A stretch of 64,000 nucleotides of DNA from CAG-791 sp963593905. GTDB lineage: Bacteria > Bacillota > Clostridia > Lachnospirales > Lachnospiraceae. The DNA is taken from assembly GCA_963593905.1 (NCBI GenBank), contig CAVBBL010000003.1, positions 1 to 64,000 on the forward strand, written 5' to 3'. Both the position numbers and the translations under genes were made by a program. The notes below the pieces were generated by a model, which ran no database searches, was not told the DNA's origin, and worked only from the letters and a program-made list of their open reading frames with translations. Positions within the stretch are counted from its first letter, which is position 1. Each line of letters opens with the position of its first letter. Shown in pieces: positions 45,145 through 53,672 of the stretch.

Positions 45145-45327
45145 GCAGATAAGCTGCGGCATAAAGGTATCAAGCTGCGGCATAAAGAGGCAAAATGACT
45201 GAAAATGACCGATGTCATTTTCAGTCATTACATGGATGACGTAACCGTCATCCATGTTTGATCGCATCGGAGAATTCGCCTTCGCGAAATTCTCCTCACG
45301 CTGCCGCAGGCAAGCTGCGGCATAAAG
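45145..45327 (+). repeat. Composite leader repeat upstream of the XRE-cupin gene
   Basis: Three copies of AAGCTGCGGCATAAAG (near 45151, 45171 and 45313) frame two perfect hairpins: a 16-bp stem starting AATGACTGAAAATGAC (45194-45209 with 45214-45229) and a 12-bp stem ACATGGATGACG/CGTCATCCATGT (45230-45257). A standard module follows (GGAGAATTCGC-CTTC-GCGAAATTCTCC, then the CTGCCGCAGGC hairpin). Relative to its gene the order is the same as at the minus-strand loci. Confidence 0.85.
45195..45239 (+). CDS. Possible 14-codon leader ORF
   Basis: AGAGGCAAA precedes an ATG at 45195 that opens a 14-codon frame (MTENDRCHFQSLHG), covering the 16-bp hairpin and stopping at the next. It is listed because similar RBS-plus-short-frame arrangements occur in the other composite copies. 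Translation is unproven and chance is likely. Confidence 0.22.
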   Translation: MTENDRCHFQSLHG

Positions 45328-45335
45328 AGGTAAAC

Positions 45336-45878
45336 ATGGACATAGGACAAAAGCTGCGGGAACTTCGCATGCAGAAAAATCTGACCCAGGAGGAACTGGC
45401 GGACCGCGCGGAACTCACCAAGGGCTTCATCTCTCAGGTAGAGCGAAACCACACCTCTCCGTCTATCAATACGCTGATCGATTTGCTTCAGTGTCTGGGG
45501 ACAGATTTACAGACTTTCTTTTCAGAGGCTCCTTCGGAGGAACAGATTGTCTTTCCCGCCTCTGACTATTTTGAAAAAATGGATACCGAACTGCACAATA
45601 AGATTGAGTGGATCATTCCTAATGCGCAAAAGAACATGATGGAACCCATCCTGCTTACTTTAGAGCCTGGGGGATCTACCTATCCGGACAATCCCCACGA
45701 AGGGGAGGAATTCGGCTATGTTCTCTCCGGCAGCATTACCCTGCATCTGGGGAAGAAACAATATAAGGCAAAAAAAGGAGAGTCCTTTTATTTCACGCCT
45801 TCTACCAGCCACTACATCGAGGCTTCGTCCAAAAAGGGGGCTGTAATCCTTTGGGTAAGCACACCGCCGAGCTTCTAG
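45336..45878 (+). CDS. XRE-family regulator with cupin domain (PuuR-like)
   Basis: A 180-residue protein with an N-terminal HTH_3 domain (about 5-60, LRELRMQKNLTQEELADRAEL) and a C-terminal cupin (about 105-178, HEGEEFGYVLSGSITLHLG). This architecture matches PuuR-type regulators, and it lies 234 nt upstream of potABCD on the same strand. Control of polyamine uptake by binding polyamine or a related ligand is therefore inferred. The start at 45336 follows AGAGGTAAAC; the frame upstream is leader repeat. Confidence 0.9.
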   Translation: MDIGQKLRELRMQKNLTQEELADRAELTKGFISQVERNHTSPSINTLIDLLQCLGTDLQTFFSEAPSEEQIVFPASDYFEKMDTELHNKIEWIIPNAQKNMMEPILLTLEPGGSTYPDNPHEGEEFGYVLSGSITLHLGKKQYKAKKGESFYFTPSTSHYIEASSKKGAVILWVSTPPSF

Positions 45879-46111
45879 CGGAGCGTTCTCGCCTACCGAT
45901 TTAATTTAATTTTGATTTATGTTTTTCAGAGAAACAGCTAACACAGCTTGCCGATTAAGAGCTTATTTCGATTATCAAAGTTAGTATCTGTTCAGCACTT
46001 GCCACATTTCAAAGCGACTTGACCGCCTGCAGGCAAATTTAAGATGTGTGCTGAATAGTTGCAAAATATGTTAAGCAGCATTATTTCAATGTTTTAACGG
46101 AGGGAAAAGCA

Positions 46112-47185
46112 TTGCAGAAGGAACTCATTTCTCTGTCACACATTAACAAACAGTTCGACGGTCAGGTGATTCTGGATGATCTGAATCTGACGATCCATGA
46201 AAATGAATTTCTCACACTCCTGGGTCCTTCCGGCTGCGGCAAGACCACTACCCTGCGGATCATCGGCGGTTTTGAAACCCCGGACAGCGGTCAGGTGATT
46301 TTTGACGGGAAGGATATCACGAACCTGTCCCCCAACAAACGACAATTAAATACCGTCTTCCAGAAGTATGCCCTTTTCACCCACATGGATATTGCTGAAA
46401 ACATCGCCTTCGGCCTTAAAATAAGCGGCAAATCCCAAAGTTATATAAAGGACAAAATTAAATATGCCTTAAAGCTTGTAAACCTGGAAGGTTATGAACA
46501 TCGAAGACCGGATTCCCTAAGCGGCGGTCAGCAGCAGCGCATCGCCATCGCCAGAGCCATTGTCAATGAGCCTAAGGTCCTTCTCTTAGATGAGCCTCTG
46601 GGAGCTCTCGACCTTAAACTGCGGCAGGATATGCAATATGAGCTGATCCGATTGAAAAATGAGTTGGGCATTACCTTCATCTACGTCACCCACGATCAGG
46701 AGGAAGCCCTCACCATGTCCGATACCATCGTAGTGATGAACCAGGGCTATATCCAGCAGACCGGCTCTCCGGAAAAAATTTATAACGAACCGGAAAATGC
46801 ATTTGTAGCCGACTTCATCGGAGACAGCAATATTATTGACGCCGTCATGCTGCGGGATGAACTGGTGGAGATTCTGGGTACAAAGTTTGCATGTGTGGAT
46901 AAAGGATTCGGAAACAATAAGCCGGTGGATGTGGTAATCCGACCGGAGGATGTGGAACTGACAGAGCCTGCTGCCTCTGCACTTAACGGCGTAGTCAGCC
47001 ATATTATTTTCAAGGGTGTTCACTACGAAATGGAGGTCATGGCCGGTGGCTTTGAATGGCTGGTACACTCCACCCGCATGTACCCAGTAGGCACAAAGGT
47101 AGGTATTTCCGTAGATCCTTTTAATATCCAGATCATGAATAAACCGGAATCTGAGGACGAGGAGGCCGTATCCATCGATGATTAA
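46112..47185 (+). CDS. potA: Spermidine/putrescine ABC transporter, ATP-binding protein
   Basis: A 357-residue ATPase that drives polyamine import. It has Walker A GPSGCGKTT, signature LSGGQQQRIA, Walker B VLLLDEPLGALD and a C-terminal TOBE-type domain (about 280-345). The start codon is TTG behind GGAGGGAAAAGCA; no closer ATG fits. The 233-nt gap before it holds an imperfect TTCAGCAC/GTGCTGAA hairpin (about 45991-46048) and no clear promoter, so it may be cotranscribed with the XRE-cupin gene. Confidence 0.96.
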   Translation: MQKELISLSHINKQFDGQVILDDLNLTIHENEFLTLLGPSGCGKTTTLRIIGGFETPDSGQVIFDGKDITNLSPNKRQLNTVFQKYALFTHMDIAENIAFGLKISGKSQSYIKDKIKYALKLVNLEGYEHRRPDSLSGGQQQRIAIARAIVNEPKVLLLDEPLGALDLKLRQDMQYELIRLKNELGITFIYVTHDQEEALTMSDTIVVMNQGYIQQTGSPEKIYNEPENAFVADFIGDSNIIDAVMLRDELVEILGTKFACVDKGFGNNKPVDVVIRPEDVELTEPAASALNGVVSHIIFKGVHYEMEVMAGGFEWLVHSTRMYPVGTKVGISVDPFNIQIMNKPESEDEEAVSIDD

Positions 47186-48005
47186 AACACACAAGGTTCG
47201 AAATCTCCTGGCCACCCCTTATCTGGTCTGGATACTGATCTTTATTCTGGTACCGCTTGCTATGATCTTCTGGTACGGATTTACCGGAGAAGACGGTCAT
47301 TTTACCCTGGAGAACATCCTGGCCATGGCAAAGCCGGAACACGCCCGTTCTCTCTGGCGGGCACTGTATCTATCTGTTATCAGTACCGGCATCTGCCTTT
47401 TGCTGGCCTATCCCCTCTGTCTGATCCTGGCAGAGAAAAAGACGAGCACAGGCGGCATTGTCGTCATGCTCTTTGTGCTGCCAATGTGGATGAACTTTCT
47501 GCTTCGCACCATGGCATGGCAGACCATTCTGGAAAAGACAGGCATTTTAAATGCCGTATTAAATGCCCTGCATTTGCCGGCTCTCAATATTATCAATACC
47601 CAAAGCGCCATTTTATTCGGCATGGTCTACAATTTTCTGCCCTTTATGGTGCTGCCTCTTTATAACACTCTGGCCAAGATTGATCCCAATGTCATCAGTG
47701 CCGCCAGAGACTTAGGTGCAGACAGTCTGCAGACCTTCCGGCGCATTATCCTGCCTCTTTCCTTTCCAGGTATCGTCAGCGGCATCGCCATGGTATTTAT
47801 CCCTTCATTGACCACCTTTGTGATCAGTAATCTGCTTGGGGGCAGCAAGATTTTACTCATAGGCAATGTTATTGAGCAGGAATTTACCCTTGCCTATGAC
47901 TGGCACCTTGGCAGCGGTCTTTCCATTATTCTGATGCTCTTTATCATCGTCAATATGGTCTTGTCCGCAGTGACAGATAAGAACGGGGAGGATCTTTCCT
48001 TATGA
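47178..48005 (+). CDS. potB: Spermidine/putrescine ABC permease
   Basis: A 275-residue permease with about six helices and the inner-membrane EAA-like loop (SAARDLGADSLQTFRRIILP). Its ATG overlaps the potA stop by 8 nt (ATGATTAA), so the two are coupled. It pairs with PotC to form the channel. Confidence 0.95.
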   Translation: MIKTHKVRNLLATPYLVWILIFILVPLAMIFWYGFTGEDGHFTLENILAMAKPEHARSLWRALYLSVISTGICLLLAYPLCLILAEKKTSTGGIVVMLFVLPMWMNFLLRTMAWQTILEKTGILNAVLNALHLPALNIINTQSAILFGMVYNFLPFMVLPLYNTLAKIDPNVISAARDLGADSLQTFRRIILPLSFPGIVSGIAMVFIPSLTTFVISNLLGGSKILLIGNVIEQEFTLAYDWHLGSGLSIILMLFIIVNMVLSAVTDKNGEDLSL

Positions 48006-48817
48006 ATCAATCCAAAGTCGCAGGAAGCAGTCACCCTTGTCTGGAGGGTTTGAAGAAGTTATATCTTTTCCTGATCATTTTTTTCCTCTATGCACCGATT
48101 CTGGTTATGGTGGTGCAGTCCTTTAATCAAAGTAAATCCAGAGCCCGCTGGGGCGGCTTTACCCTGGAATGGTACGGTGCTTTACTGGAAAATGAAGAAA
48201 TCCTGTTGGCTCTTCGAAACACCCTGACCATTGCCGCCATCTCCGCTGCAGTTTCCACAGTGATCAGTCTGATCGCCTGTCTGGCCATTGTGCATATGAC
48301 CAGACGCACCCGCTCTGTACTCCTTGGAATCTCCAATATTCCCATGCTGAATGCAGAGATCGTCACCGGCATTTCCCTGATGCTGCTTTTCCTCACCTTT
48401 GGAATCCGTATGGGCTACGGCACTATCCTGCTCTCCCACATCACATTCTGCATTCCCTATGTGATTCTGAGCATCATGCCCCGATTTCAGCAGCTGAATA
48501 CCAGCAATTATGAGGCCGCATTGGACTTGGGTGCTACGCCTGTCTATGCTTTTTTCCGGGTGGTTATGCCGGATCTGATGCCCGGTATTGTCTCCGGCAT
48601 GATCATGGCCTTTACCATGTCCATAGATGACTTTATCATCACCCACTTTACCAAGGGCGCCGGAGTAGATACTCTCTCCACGAAGATCTATACAGAAGTC
48701 AAAAAGGGTATTAAGCCGGAGATGTATGCACTGTCTACCATCATATTTGTGGTGGTTTTGGTATTGCTGATTCTGGTAAACTGGCCGCGGGGCGAAAAAA
48801 AGACTGACCGCAAATGA
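48002..48817 (+). CDS. potC: Spermidine/putrescine ABC permease
   Basis: A 271-residue permease with about six helices and the loop EAALDLGATPVYAFFRVVMP that contacts PotA. Its start overlaps the potB stop by 4 nt (ATGA). The C-terminal end is short and charged. Confidence 0.95.
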   Translation: MNQSKVAGSSHPCLEGLKKLYLFLIIFFLYAPILVMVVQSFNQSKSRARWGGFTLEWYGALLENEEILLALRNTLTIAAISAAVSTVISLIACLAIVHMTRRTRSVLLGISNIPMLNAEIVTGISLMLLFLTFGIRMGYGTILLSHITFCIPYVILSIMPRFQQLNTSNYEAALDLGATPVYAFFRVVMPDLMPGIVSGMIMAFTMSIDDFIITHFTKGAGVDTLSTKIYTEVKKGIKPEMYALSTIIFVVVLVLLILVNWPRGEKKTDRK

Positions 48818-48821
48818 GGAT

Positions 48822-48878
48822 ATCAGAGAAATCGCCTTCGCGATTTTTCTTCACACAGCCGCAGTTTATTGCAACATA
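48822..48878 (+). repeat. Leader repeat upstream of potD
   Basis: CAGAGAAATCGC-CTTC-GCGATTTTTCT hairpin, then GCCGCAGTTTATTGCAAC and AGGGAGG. It separates potD from potC and abuts the potD RBS, with the same orientation relative to the gene as all other copies. Confidence 0.8.
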
Positions 48879-48888
48879 GGGAGGAAAA

Positions 48889-50028
48889 ATGAATAAAAGA
48901 AAACATCTTCCTGATAAGAAAAAAATCAAAACACATACGCAGCGCATTGTCTCGCTTTTTGGCTTACTGCTGCTTACTTTTTCTCTTACTGCCTGTACAG
49001 GTGAGGCGGACAATACCGAACAGGTGTCCGTCAAAAGCGATATTGGAAAAAACGGCACCGTCTATGTCTATAACTGGGGAGAGTATATTGATCCGGACAC
49101 CATCGATTCCTTTGAAGAGGAAACCGGGATCCGGGTAGTCTATGATGAGTATGAGACCAACGAAACCATGTATCCCAAGGTAGCTTCCGGCGCCAGCAGC
49201 TATGATGTCATTTGTCCTTCTGATTACATGATTCAGAAAATGATTGATAACGATTTACTCCAGCCCCTGGATTATTCTAAGCTGCCTACTGCACTGGCCA
49301 ACATCGGCAAACAGTATTTTGAACAGTCGGAAGGATTCGATCCCGGAAACCTCTACTCTATTCCCTATTGCTGGGGAACCGTAGGCATTCTCTATAACAA
49401 GACCATGGTTTCTGATCCGGTGGACAGCTGGTCCATCCTATGGAATGAAAAATATAAAGATAACATTCTGATGCAGGATTCCGAGCGGGATGCTTTTATG
49501 GTCGCCTTAAAGCTGCTTGGCTATTCCATGAACACCACGGATGAAAAGGAATTGGAGGAAGCGAAGGAGCTCTTAATTGAACAAAAGCCCTTGGTACAGG
49601 CCTATGTGGTAGATCAGGTAAGAGACAAGATGATCGGCGGCGAAGCTGCGCTCGGTGTCATTTATTCCGGCGAAGCTATCTATACCAAGCAGGAGAATCC
49701 CGATCTGGAATATGTGATTCCAAAGGAAGGCACTAATGTATGGATAGACAGCTGGGTCATTCCTAAGAACGCTCAGAATGTCGACAATGCCCATGTTTTT
49801 ATAGACTACATGTGCCGGGCTGATATCGCCCTTAAAAATTTTGAATACATCACCTACTCCACCCCTAATGATGCAGCCAGAGCTTTGATTGAGGACGAGA
49901 GCATACGGAACTCTTCTATCGCATTTCCGGTACTCAGCGACTATCAGGATCTGGAGACTTATGAATATCTGGGGGATGTGATGGATAAGCTGTACTATGA
50001 ATTGTGGAAGCAGTTAAAGTCTGTATAG
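48889..50028 (+). CDS. potD: Spermidine/putrescine-binding lipoprotein
   Basis: A 379-residue solute-binding lipoprotein with a type II signal peptide (lipobox LTAC, Cys near 36). The mature part matches the PotD/PotF family (VYVYNWGEYIDPDTIDSFEEE; polyamine-site Trp and acidic residues such as WIDSWVIPK). It delivers polyamine to PotBC. The separate leader repeat may let it be translated more strongly than potABC, as binding proteins usually are. Confidence 0.95.
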   Translation: MNKRKHLPDKKKIKTHTQRIVSLFGLLLLTFSLTACTGEADNTEQVSVKSDIGKNGTVYVYNWGEYIDPDTIDSFEEETGIRVVYDEYETNETMYPKVASGASSYDVICPSDYMIQKMIDNDLLQPLDYSKLPTALANIGKQYFEQSEGFDPGNLYSIPYCWGTVGILYNKTMVSDPVDSWSILWNEKYKDNILMQDSERDAFMVALKLLGYSMNTTDEKELEEAKELLIEQKPLVQAYVVDQVRDKMIGGEAALGVIYSGEAIYTKQENPDLEYVIPKEGTNVWIDSWVIPKNAQNVDNAHVFIDYMCRADIALKNFEYITYSTPNDAARALIEDESIRNSSIAFPVLSDYQDLETYEYLGDVMDKLYYELWKQLKSV

Positions 50029-50910
50029 GAGTACGGACTTTCGCTTCCGCACGAGGCGTGCCCGACATTCGGCGTTCGCTTCGCTACCGCCTCATGTCGC
50101 GGACTCTCGATTTCTCACGAGGCGTGCCCGACATTCGGCGTTCGCTTCGCTACCGCCTCATGTCGCGGACTCTCGATTTCTCACGAGGCGTGCCCGACAT
50201 TCGGCGTTCGCTTCGCTACCGCCTCATGTCGCGGACTCTCGATTTCTCACGAGGCGTGCCCGACATTCGGCGTTCGCTTCGCTACCGCCTCATGTCGCGG
50301 ACTCTCGATTTCTCACGAGGCGTGCCCGACATTCGGCGTTCGCTTCGCTACCGCCTCATGTCGCGGACTCTCGATTTCTCACGAGGCGTGCCCGACATTC
50401 GGCATCCGCTTCGCTACTGCCTCATGTCGCGGACTCTCGATTTCTCACGAGGCGTGCCCGACATTCGGCATCCGCTTCGCTACTGCCTCATGTCGCGGAC
50501 TCTCGATTTCTCACGAGGCGTGCCCGACATTCGGCATCCGCTTCGCTACTGCCTCATGTCGCGGACTCTCGATTTCTCACGAGGCGTGCCCGACATTCGG
50601 CATCCGCTTCGCTACTGCCTCATGTCGCGGACTCTCGATTTCTCACGAGGCGTGCCCGACATTCGGCATCCGCTTCGCTACTGCCTCATGTCGCGGACTC
50701 TCGATTTCTCACGAGGCGTGCCCGACATTCGGCATCCGCTTCGCTACTGCCTCATGTCGCGGACTCTCGATTTCTCACGAGGCGTGCCCGACATTCGGCA
50801 TCCGCTTCGCTACTGCCTCATGTCGCGGACTCTCGATTTCTCACGAGGCGTGCCCGACATTCGGCATCCGCTTCGCTACTGCCTCATGTCGCGGACTTCG
50901 TCCTATACAG
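50021..50910. repeat. 10-bp inverted repeat bracketing the tandem array
   Basis: CTGTATAGGA (50021-50030, overlapping the potD stop) and TCCTATACAG (50901-50910) face each other on either side of the 66-bp array. They may be the remains of one hairpin into which the array expanded. Confidence 0.6.
50050..50897. repeat. 66-bp tandem array, ~12.9 copies in two blocks
   Basis: A 66-bp unit beginning CACGAGGCGTGCCCGACATT is repeated head to tail 13 times, the last copy lacking its final 10 bases. The first five copies carry GGCGTTCGC and CTACCGCC; the last eight carry GGCATCCGC and CTACTGCC. Within each block copies look identical. The unit has no TAA, TAG or TGA on the plus strand in any frame, so the long open frame across it (from within potD to 51275) is not evidence of a gene. 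The unit also contains inverted pairs (GAGGCG/CGCCTC, CGACAT/ATGTCG). No spacers, so not CRISPR. Confidence 0.95.
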
Positions 50911-50968
50911 GAAAGGAAAAAGGCATATTTTCGTGCGAGCACGAAATATGCCTTTTTTCTTTCCTGTG
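50905..50968. terminator. Bidirectional terminator after the array
   Basis: A near-perfect stem of about 28 bp: ACAGGAAAGGAAAAAGG...TTTTCGTGC (from 50907) with GCACGAAATATGCC...TTTCCTGT (to 50967). T-runs lie inside both ends. It should stop pot transcripts from the left and the lacI-type gene from the right. Confidence 0.85.
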
Positions 50969-50978
50969 CACGCCTCTG

Positions 50979-51986
50979 TCATCCGCGCACGCTGTCTCTC
51001 TCTATCAATTGTGTACATACCTGCATTTTCAGGTGGGAGGAGCCGGGAGTGGTGATGAGTTGTTTCATGCGGTTGACGGCAACTGCGCCCATTTCCTGTT
51101 TGGAGACGCGTATGGTGGTCAATCTGGGGGAAACGATCTCACAATAGGGAAGATCATCAAAACCAATGATAGAAATATCCTCCGGAATCCGATATCCTTT
51201 TTCTTTCAGTGCTTTCATAGCGCCGAAAGCGATCATATCATTATCTGCAAAAAAAGCGCTGGGCAGATCCTTTAAGGATGTGACTCTGCTTTCCAGTAAT
51301 GTCAGCATATCATGATATGCCCCATCCATGGTAGTAGATAAAGTAAAGGTATAATGCTTATCCATGGCAATGCCGGCCTTATTAAGTCCCACCTGGTAAC
51401 CTACTGCTCTGGAGCGAAAAGCCTTGATCCGCACATTGCCTCGCAGATAACCGATTTTTTTGTGCCCTTTTTTTACCAGATATTCCACTGCCATCCGGGC
51501 CGAATCTGCATTATTGATCAATACTCCGTCAAAGCTCATGTCCGATGACCAATAGTCCAGAATCAGCACAGGACTTAAAGCATGGCGGAAGGGCAGCAAA
51601 TCTTCATCAGAAAGTTCTGTGCCCAAAATGATCATGGCACAGGTCTTATCATGTACAAGCTGCTGAATCTGATTCTCATAACCGTCCACTCGCCTGTCAA
51701 TCATCATCACAGACATTTCCAATCCGCAGTTTCTGGCTTCTCTCTCCGCACCATCCATCATCATCGGGAAAAAGGGAGTATCATCCAGGATCTGTCCTGT
51801 TTTTTTATACACCACAAAGCGCACCTTGGTGATTCTGTTTTCTTCGATATAGCCAAGTTCCCTGGCCACCTCAAACACCTTCGCCGCTGTATCCTTATTG
51901 ACCCCACGCTTGTAATTCAGAGCATTGGATATGGTTGCCGGAGAGTAACCGGTAATTTCGCTGATCTGTTTAAGACTAACCTTCAA
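50979..51986 (-). CDS. LacI-family repressor
   Basis: A 335-residue regulator with the LacI helix-turn-helix (VSLKQISEITGYSPATISNALN) at 3-24 and a periplasmic-binding-like effector domain (about 60-330) ending in the usual IIGFDDLPYCEIVSPRLTTIRV. It is the last gene of the isomerase, transketolase, kinase operon and most likely controls it. A perfect 16-bp palindrome over that promoter (57099-57114) is the best operator candidate. The effector is probably the sugar or sugar phosphate of the pathway. Confidence 0.93.
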   Translation of the reverse strand: MKVSLKQISEITGYSPATISNALNYKRGVNKDTAAKVFEVARELGYIEENRITKVRFVVYKKTGQILDDTPFFPMMMDGAEREARNCGLEMSVMMIDRRVDGYENQIQQLVHDKTCAMIILGTELSDEDLLPFRHALSPVLILDYWSSDMSFDGVLINNADSARMAVEYLVKKGHKKIGYLRGNVRIKAFRSRAVGYQVGLNKAGIAMDKHYTFTLSTTMDGAYHDMLTLLESRVTSLKDLPSAFFADNDMIAFGAMKALKEKGYRIPEDISIIGFDDLPYCEIVSPRLTTIRVSKQEMGAVAVNRMKQLITTPGSSHLKMQVCTQLIERDSVRG

Positions 51987-52013
51987 GGCTACCTCCTTTG
52001 CAGCTTCTGCTTT

Positions 52014-53495
52014 CTACCGCAATGTCCTTGCCACAGCTTCCTTCCAGCCGCTATACTTTTTATCTCTTGTTGCTGCATCCATGACCGGCTCGTAAGCAGT
52101 ACGTTTTGTGCGGGCAAAGATCGCATCTTTGTCAAAAAATCCCATAGCCAATCCTGCGGCATAAGCAGCACCCATACCGGATAATTCCTCCGCATCCGGC
52201 ACCATCACCGGAATGTTCAGGATATCGCTTTGCATCTGCATCAGGTATTTATTTCTGGTAGGTCCGCCGTCCACTCGCAGTTGGGAGATGGCAACCGGTG
52301 CGCTCTCATTCATAACTTTAACAATATCCGTAATCTGATAGCAAATGCAGTCAAGTGCCGCCCGAACGATCTCATTTTTGCCTGTTGTACGGCTCATCCC
52401 GCAAAGCATTGCCCTGGCATCACTATCCCAATAAGGAGCGCCAAGACCGGAAAAAGCAGGAACCAGATAGCATTCGTCACTGGGATTCGCCTCTCTGGCC
52501 AGACCTTCTGTCTCTCCTGCTGACAGGATCAGTCCCACATTATCCTTCAGCCAGGTGATTACGGCGCCGGTATAGTTGATATTTCCCTCCAGAACGTAAT
52601 TGACATGTCCGTCGATTTTCCATGCCAGGGAGCTGACCACGCCCTGATCGGAATAAACAGGCTGCTCTCCCACATTCATCATGATGGAGGAACCTGTTCC
52701 ATAGGTAGCCTTGGTAGCGCCGGGTTCTAAGCATCCCTGACCAAATAAGGCCGCATGGGAATCCCCCAATACACCGTGAACCGGAATCTTTTTGTCAAGA
52801 TAGCCGTCCAAATCTGTCTCCGTGAAAAGTGCATCGGAATCACAGACCTTGGGCAGAGAAGCCGGGCTTATTCCGAATGCCTTGCACACTTCTTCATCCC
52901 AGCACAGCTTTCCGATATTAAAGAGCTGCGTACGGGAGGCGTTAGAATAATCTGTCTTAAAATCTATTCCGCCGCTCAGCTTATAGACCAGCCAGGCATC
53001 AATATTCCCCATGCAAAGACTTCCCTGTTCCTGCAGTGCAGCTGCTTCCGGCACATTCTGCAGAATCCAGGACAGTTTAGCTGCGCTGAAATAAGGAGAA
53101 AAGCGAAGTCCTGTGGCACTGCGCACCATTTCCGGCACGGCAGGATTTTCTTCTTCCATTTTTTTGCAGATTGCCTCTGCTCTGGCACATTGCCAAACGA
53201 TAGCATTATATACCGGCTCGCCGGTTTCCTTATTCCACGCCAGTGCGGTTTCCCGCTGATTGCTGATGCCGATGCCGGCCAGTTCGCTGCGATCGATGCC
53301 GCTTTTGGATACCAGGTCCTTAATCACTTGCAGCGTGTTAGCATAAATCTCCTCCGGATCATGCTCCACCCAGCCTCTCTCATCCACGATCTGTCTGTGC
53401 GGCAGATCTGTGCGAAGCAGGATTTTTCCTTCTTTGTCAAAGAGCAGCGCCTTGGTTCCCTGGGTGCTCTGGTCTATACCCACGAAATATGACAT
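52014..53495 (-). CDS. FGGY-family carbohydrate kinase
   Basis: A 493-residue kinase with the FGGY fold: N-terminal phosphate-binding IDQSTQGTKALLFD, GNQRE-like SNQRETALAWN, GDSHAALFGQ with the catalytic Asp, ATP-binding YGTGSS and RVDGGPTRNKYLMQ. It resembles glycerol kinase in places, but the IDQSTQGTK start and its neighbours (aldose isomerase, transketolase) favour a ketose substrate. The start at 53495 is used because the upstream in-frame ATG lies inside the RBS GGAGGAAGGT. The precise sugar is not known. Confidence 0.88.
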   Translation of the reverse strand: MSYFVGIDQSTQGTKALLFDKEGKILLRTDLPHRQIVDERGWVEHDPEEIYANTLQVIKDLVSKSGIDRSELAGIGISNQRETALAWNKETGEPVYNAIVWQCARAEAICKKMEEENPAVPEMVRSATGLRFSPYFSAAKLSWILQNVPEAAALQEQGSLCMGNIDAWLVYKLSGGIDFKTDYSNASRTQLFNIGKLCWDEEVCKAFGISPASLPKVCDSDALFTETDLDGYLDKKIPVHGVLGDSHAALFGQGCLEPGATKATYGTGSSIMMNVGEQPVYSDQGVVSSLAWKIDGHVNYVLEGNINYTGAVITWLKDNVGLILSAGETEGLAREANPSDECYLVPAFSGLGAPYWDSDARAMLCGMSRTTGKNEIVRAALDCICYQITDIVKVMNESAPVAISQLRVDGGPTRNKYLMQMQSDILNIPVMVPDAEELSGMGAAYAAGLAMGFFDKDAIFARTKRTAYEPVMDAATRDKKYSGWKEAVARTLR

Positions 53496-53576
53496 ACCTT
53501 CCTCCATTGATTCTCTCTAGGGTCACTTTCTCAGTATCTGCTTACCTTGCAGCCTGTTCGCTGCGCTTATTCAAAG

Positions 53577-53609
53577 CAGTCCTGCCGCAGGATATCTGCT
53601 GCAGGACTG
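53577..53609. other. Hairpin between transketolase and kinase genes
   Basis: CAGTCCTGC (53577-53585) pairs with GCAGGACTG (53601-53609). No T-run. It could stabilise or process the operon mRNA. Confidence 0.45.
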
Positions 53610-53672
53610 TCGACTGTAATACCGGGAGCATAATCTTTGATATAGCAACGGTCTCCCACTCATTTTTAACGC

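Noticed and set aside
50050..50897. CRISPR array
   Set aside because: Units are contiguous with no unique spacers, and no cas gene is near.
50004..51275. A 423-codon open frame over the 66-bp array that could be a repeat protein
   Set aside because: The unit has no stop on that strand in any frame, the frame starts inside potD without an RBS, and its end is antisense to the LacI gene.
52014..53495. Glycerol kinase glpK
   Set aside because: Some motifs are shared, but the N-terminal motif and the isomerase/transketolase neighbours fit a ketose kinase better; no glpF or glpD is present.
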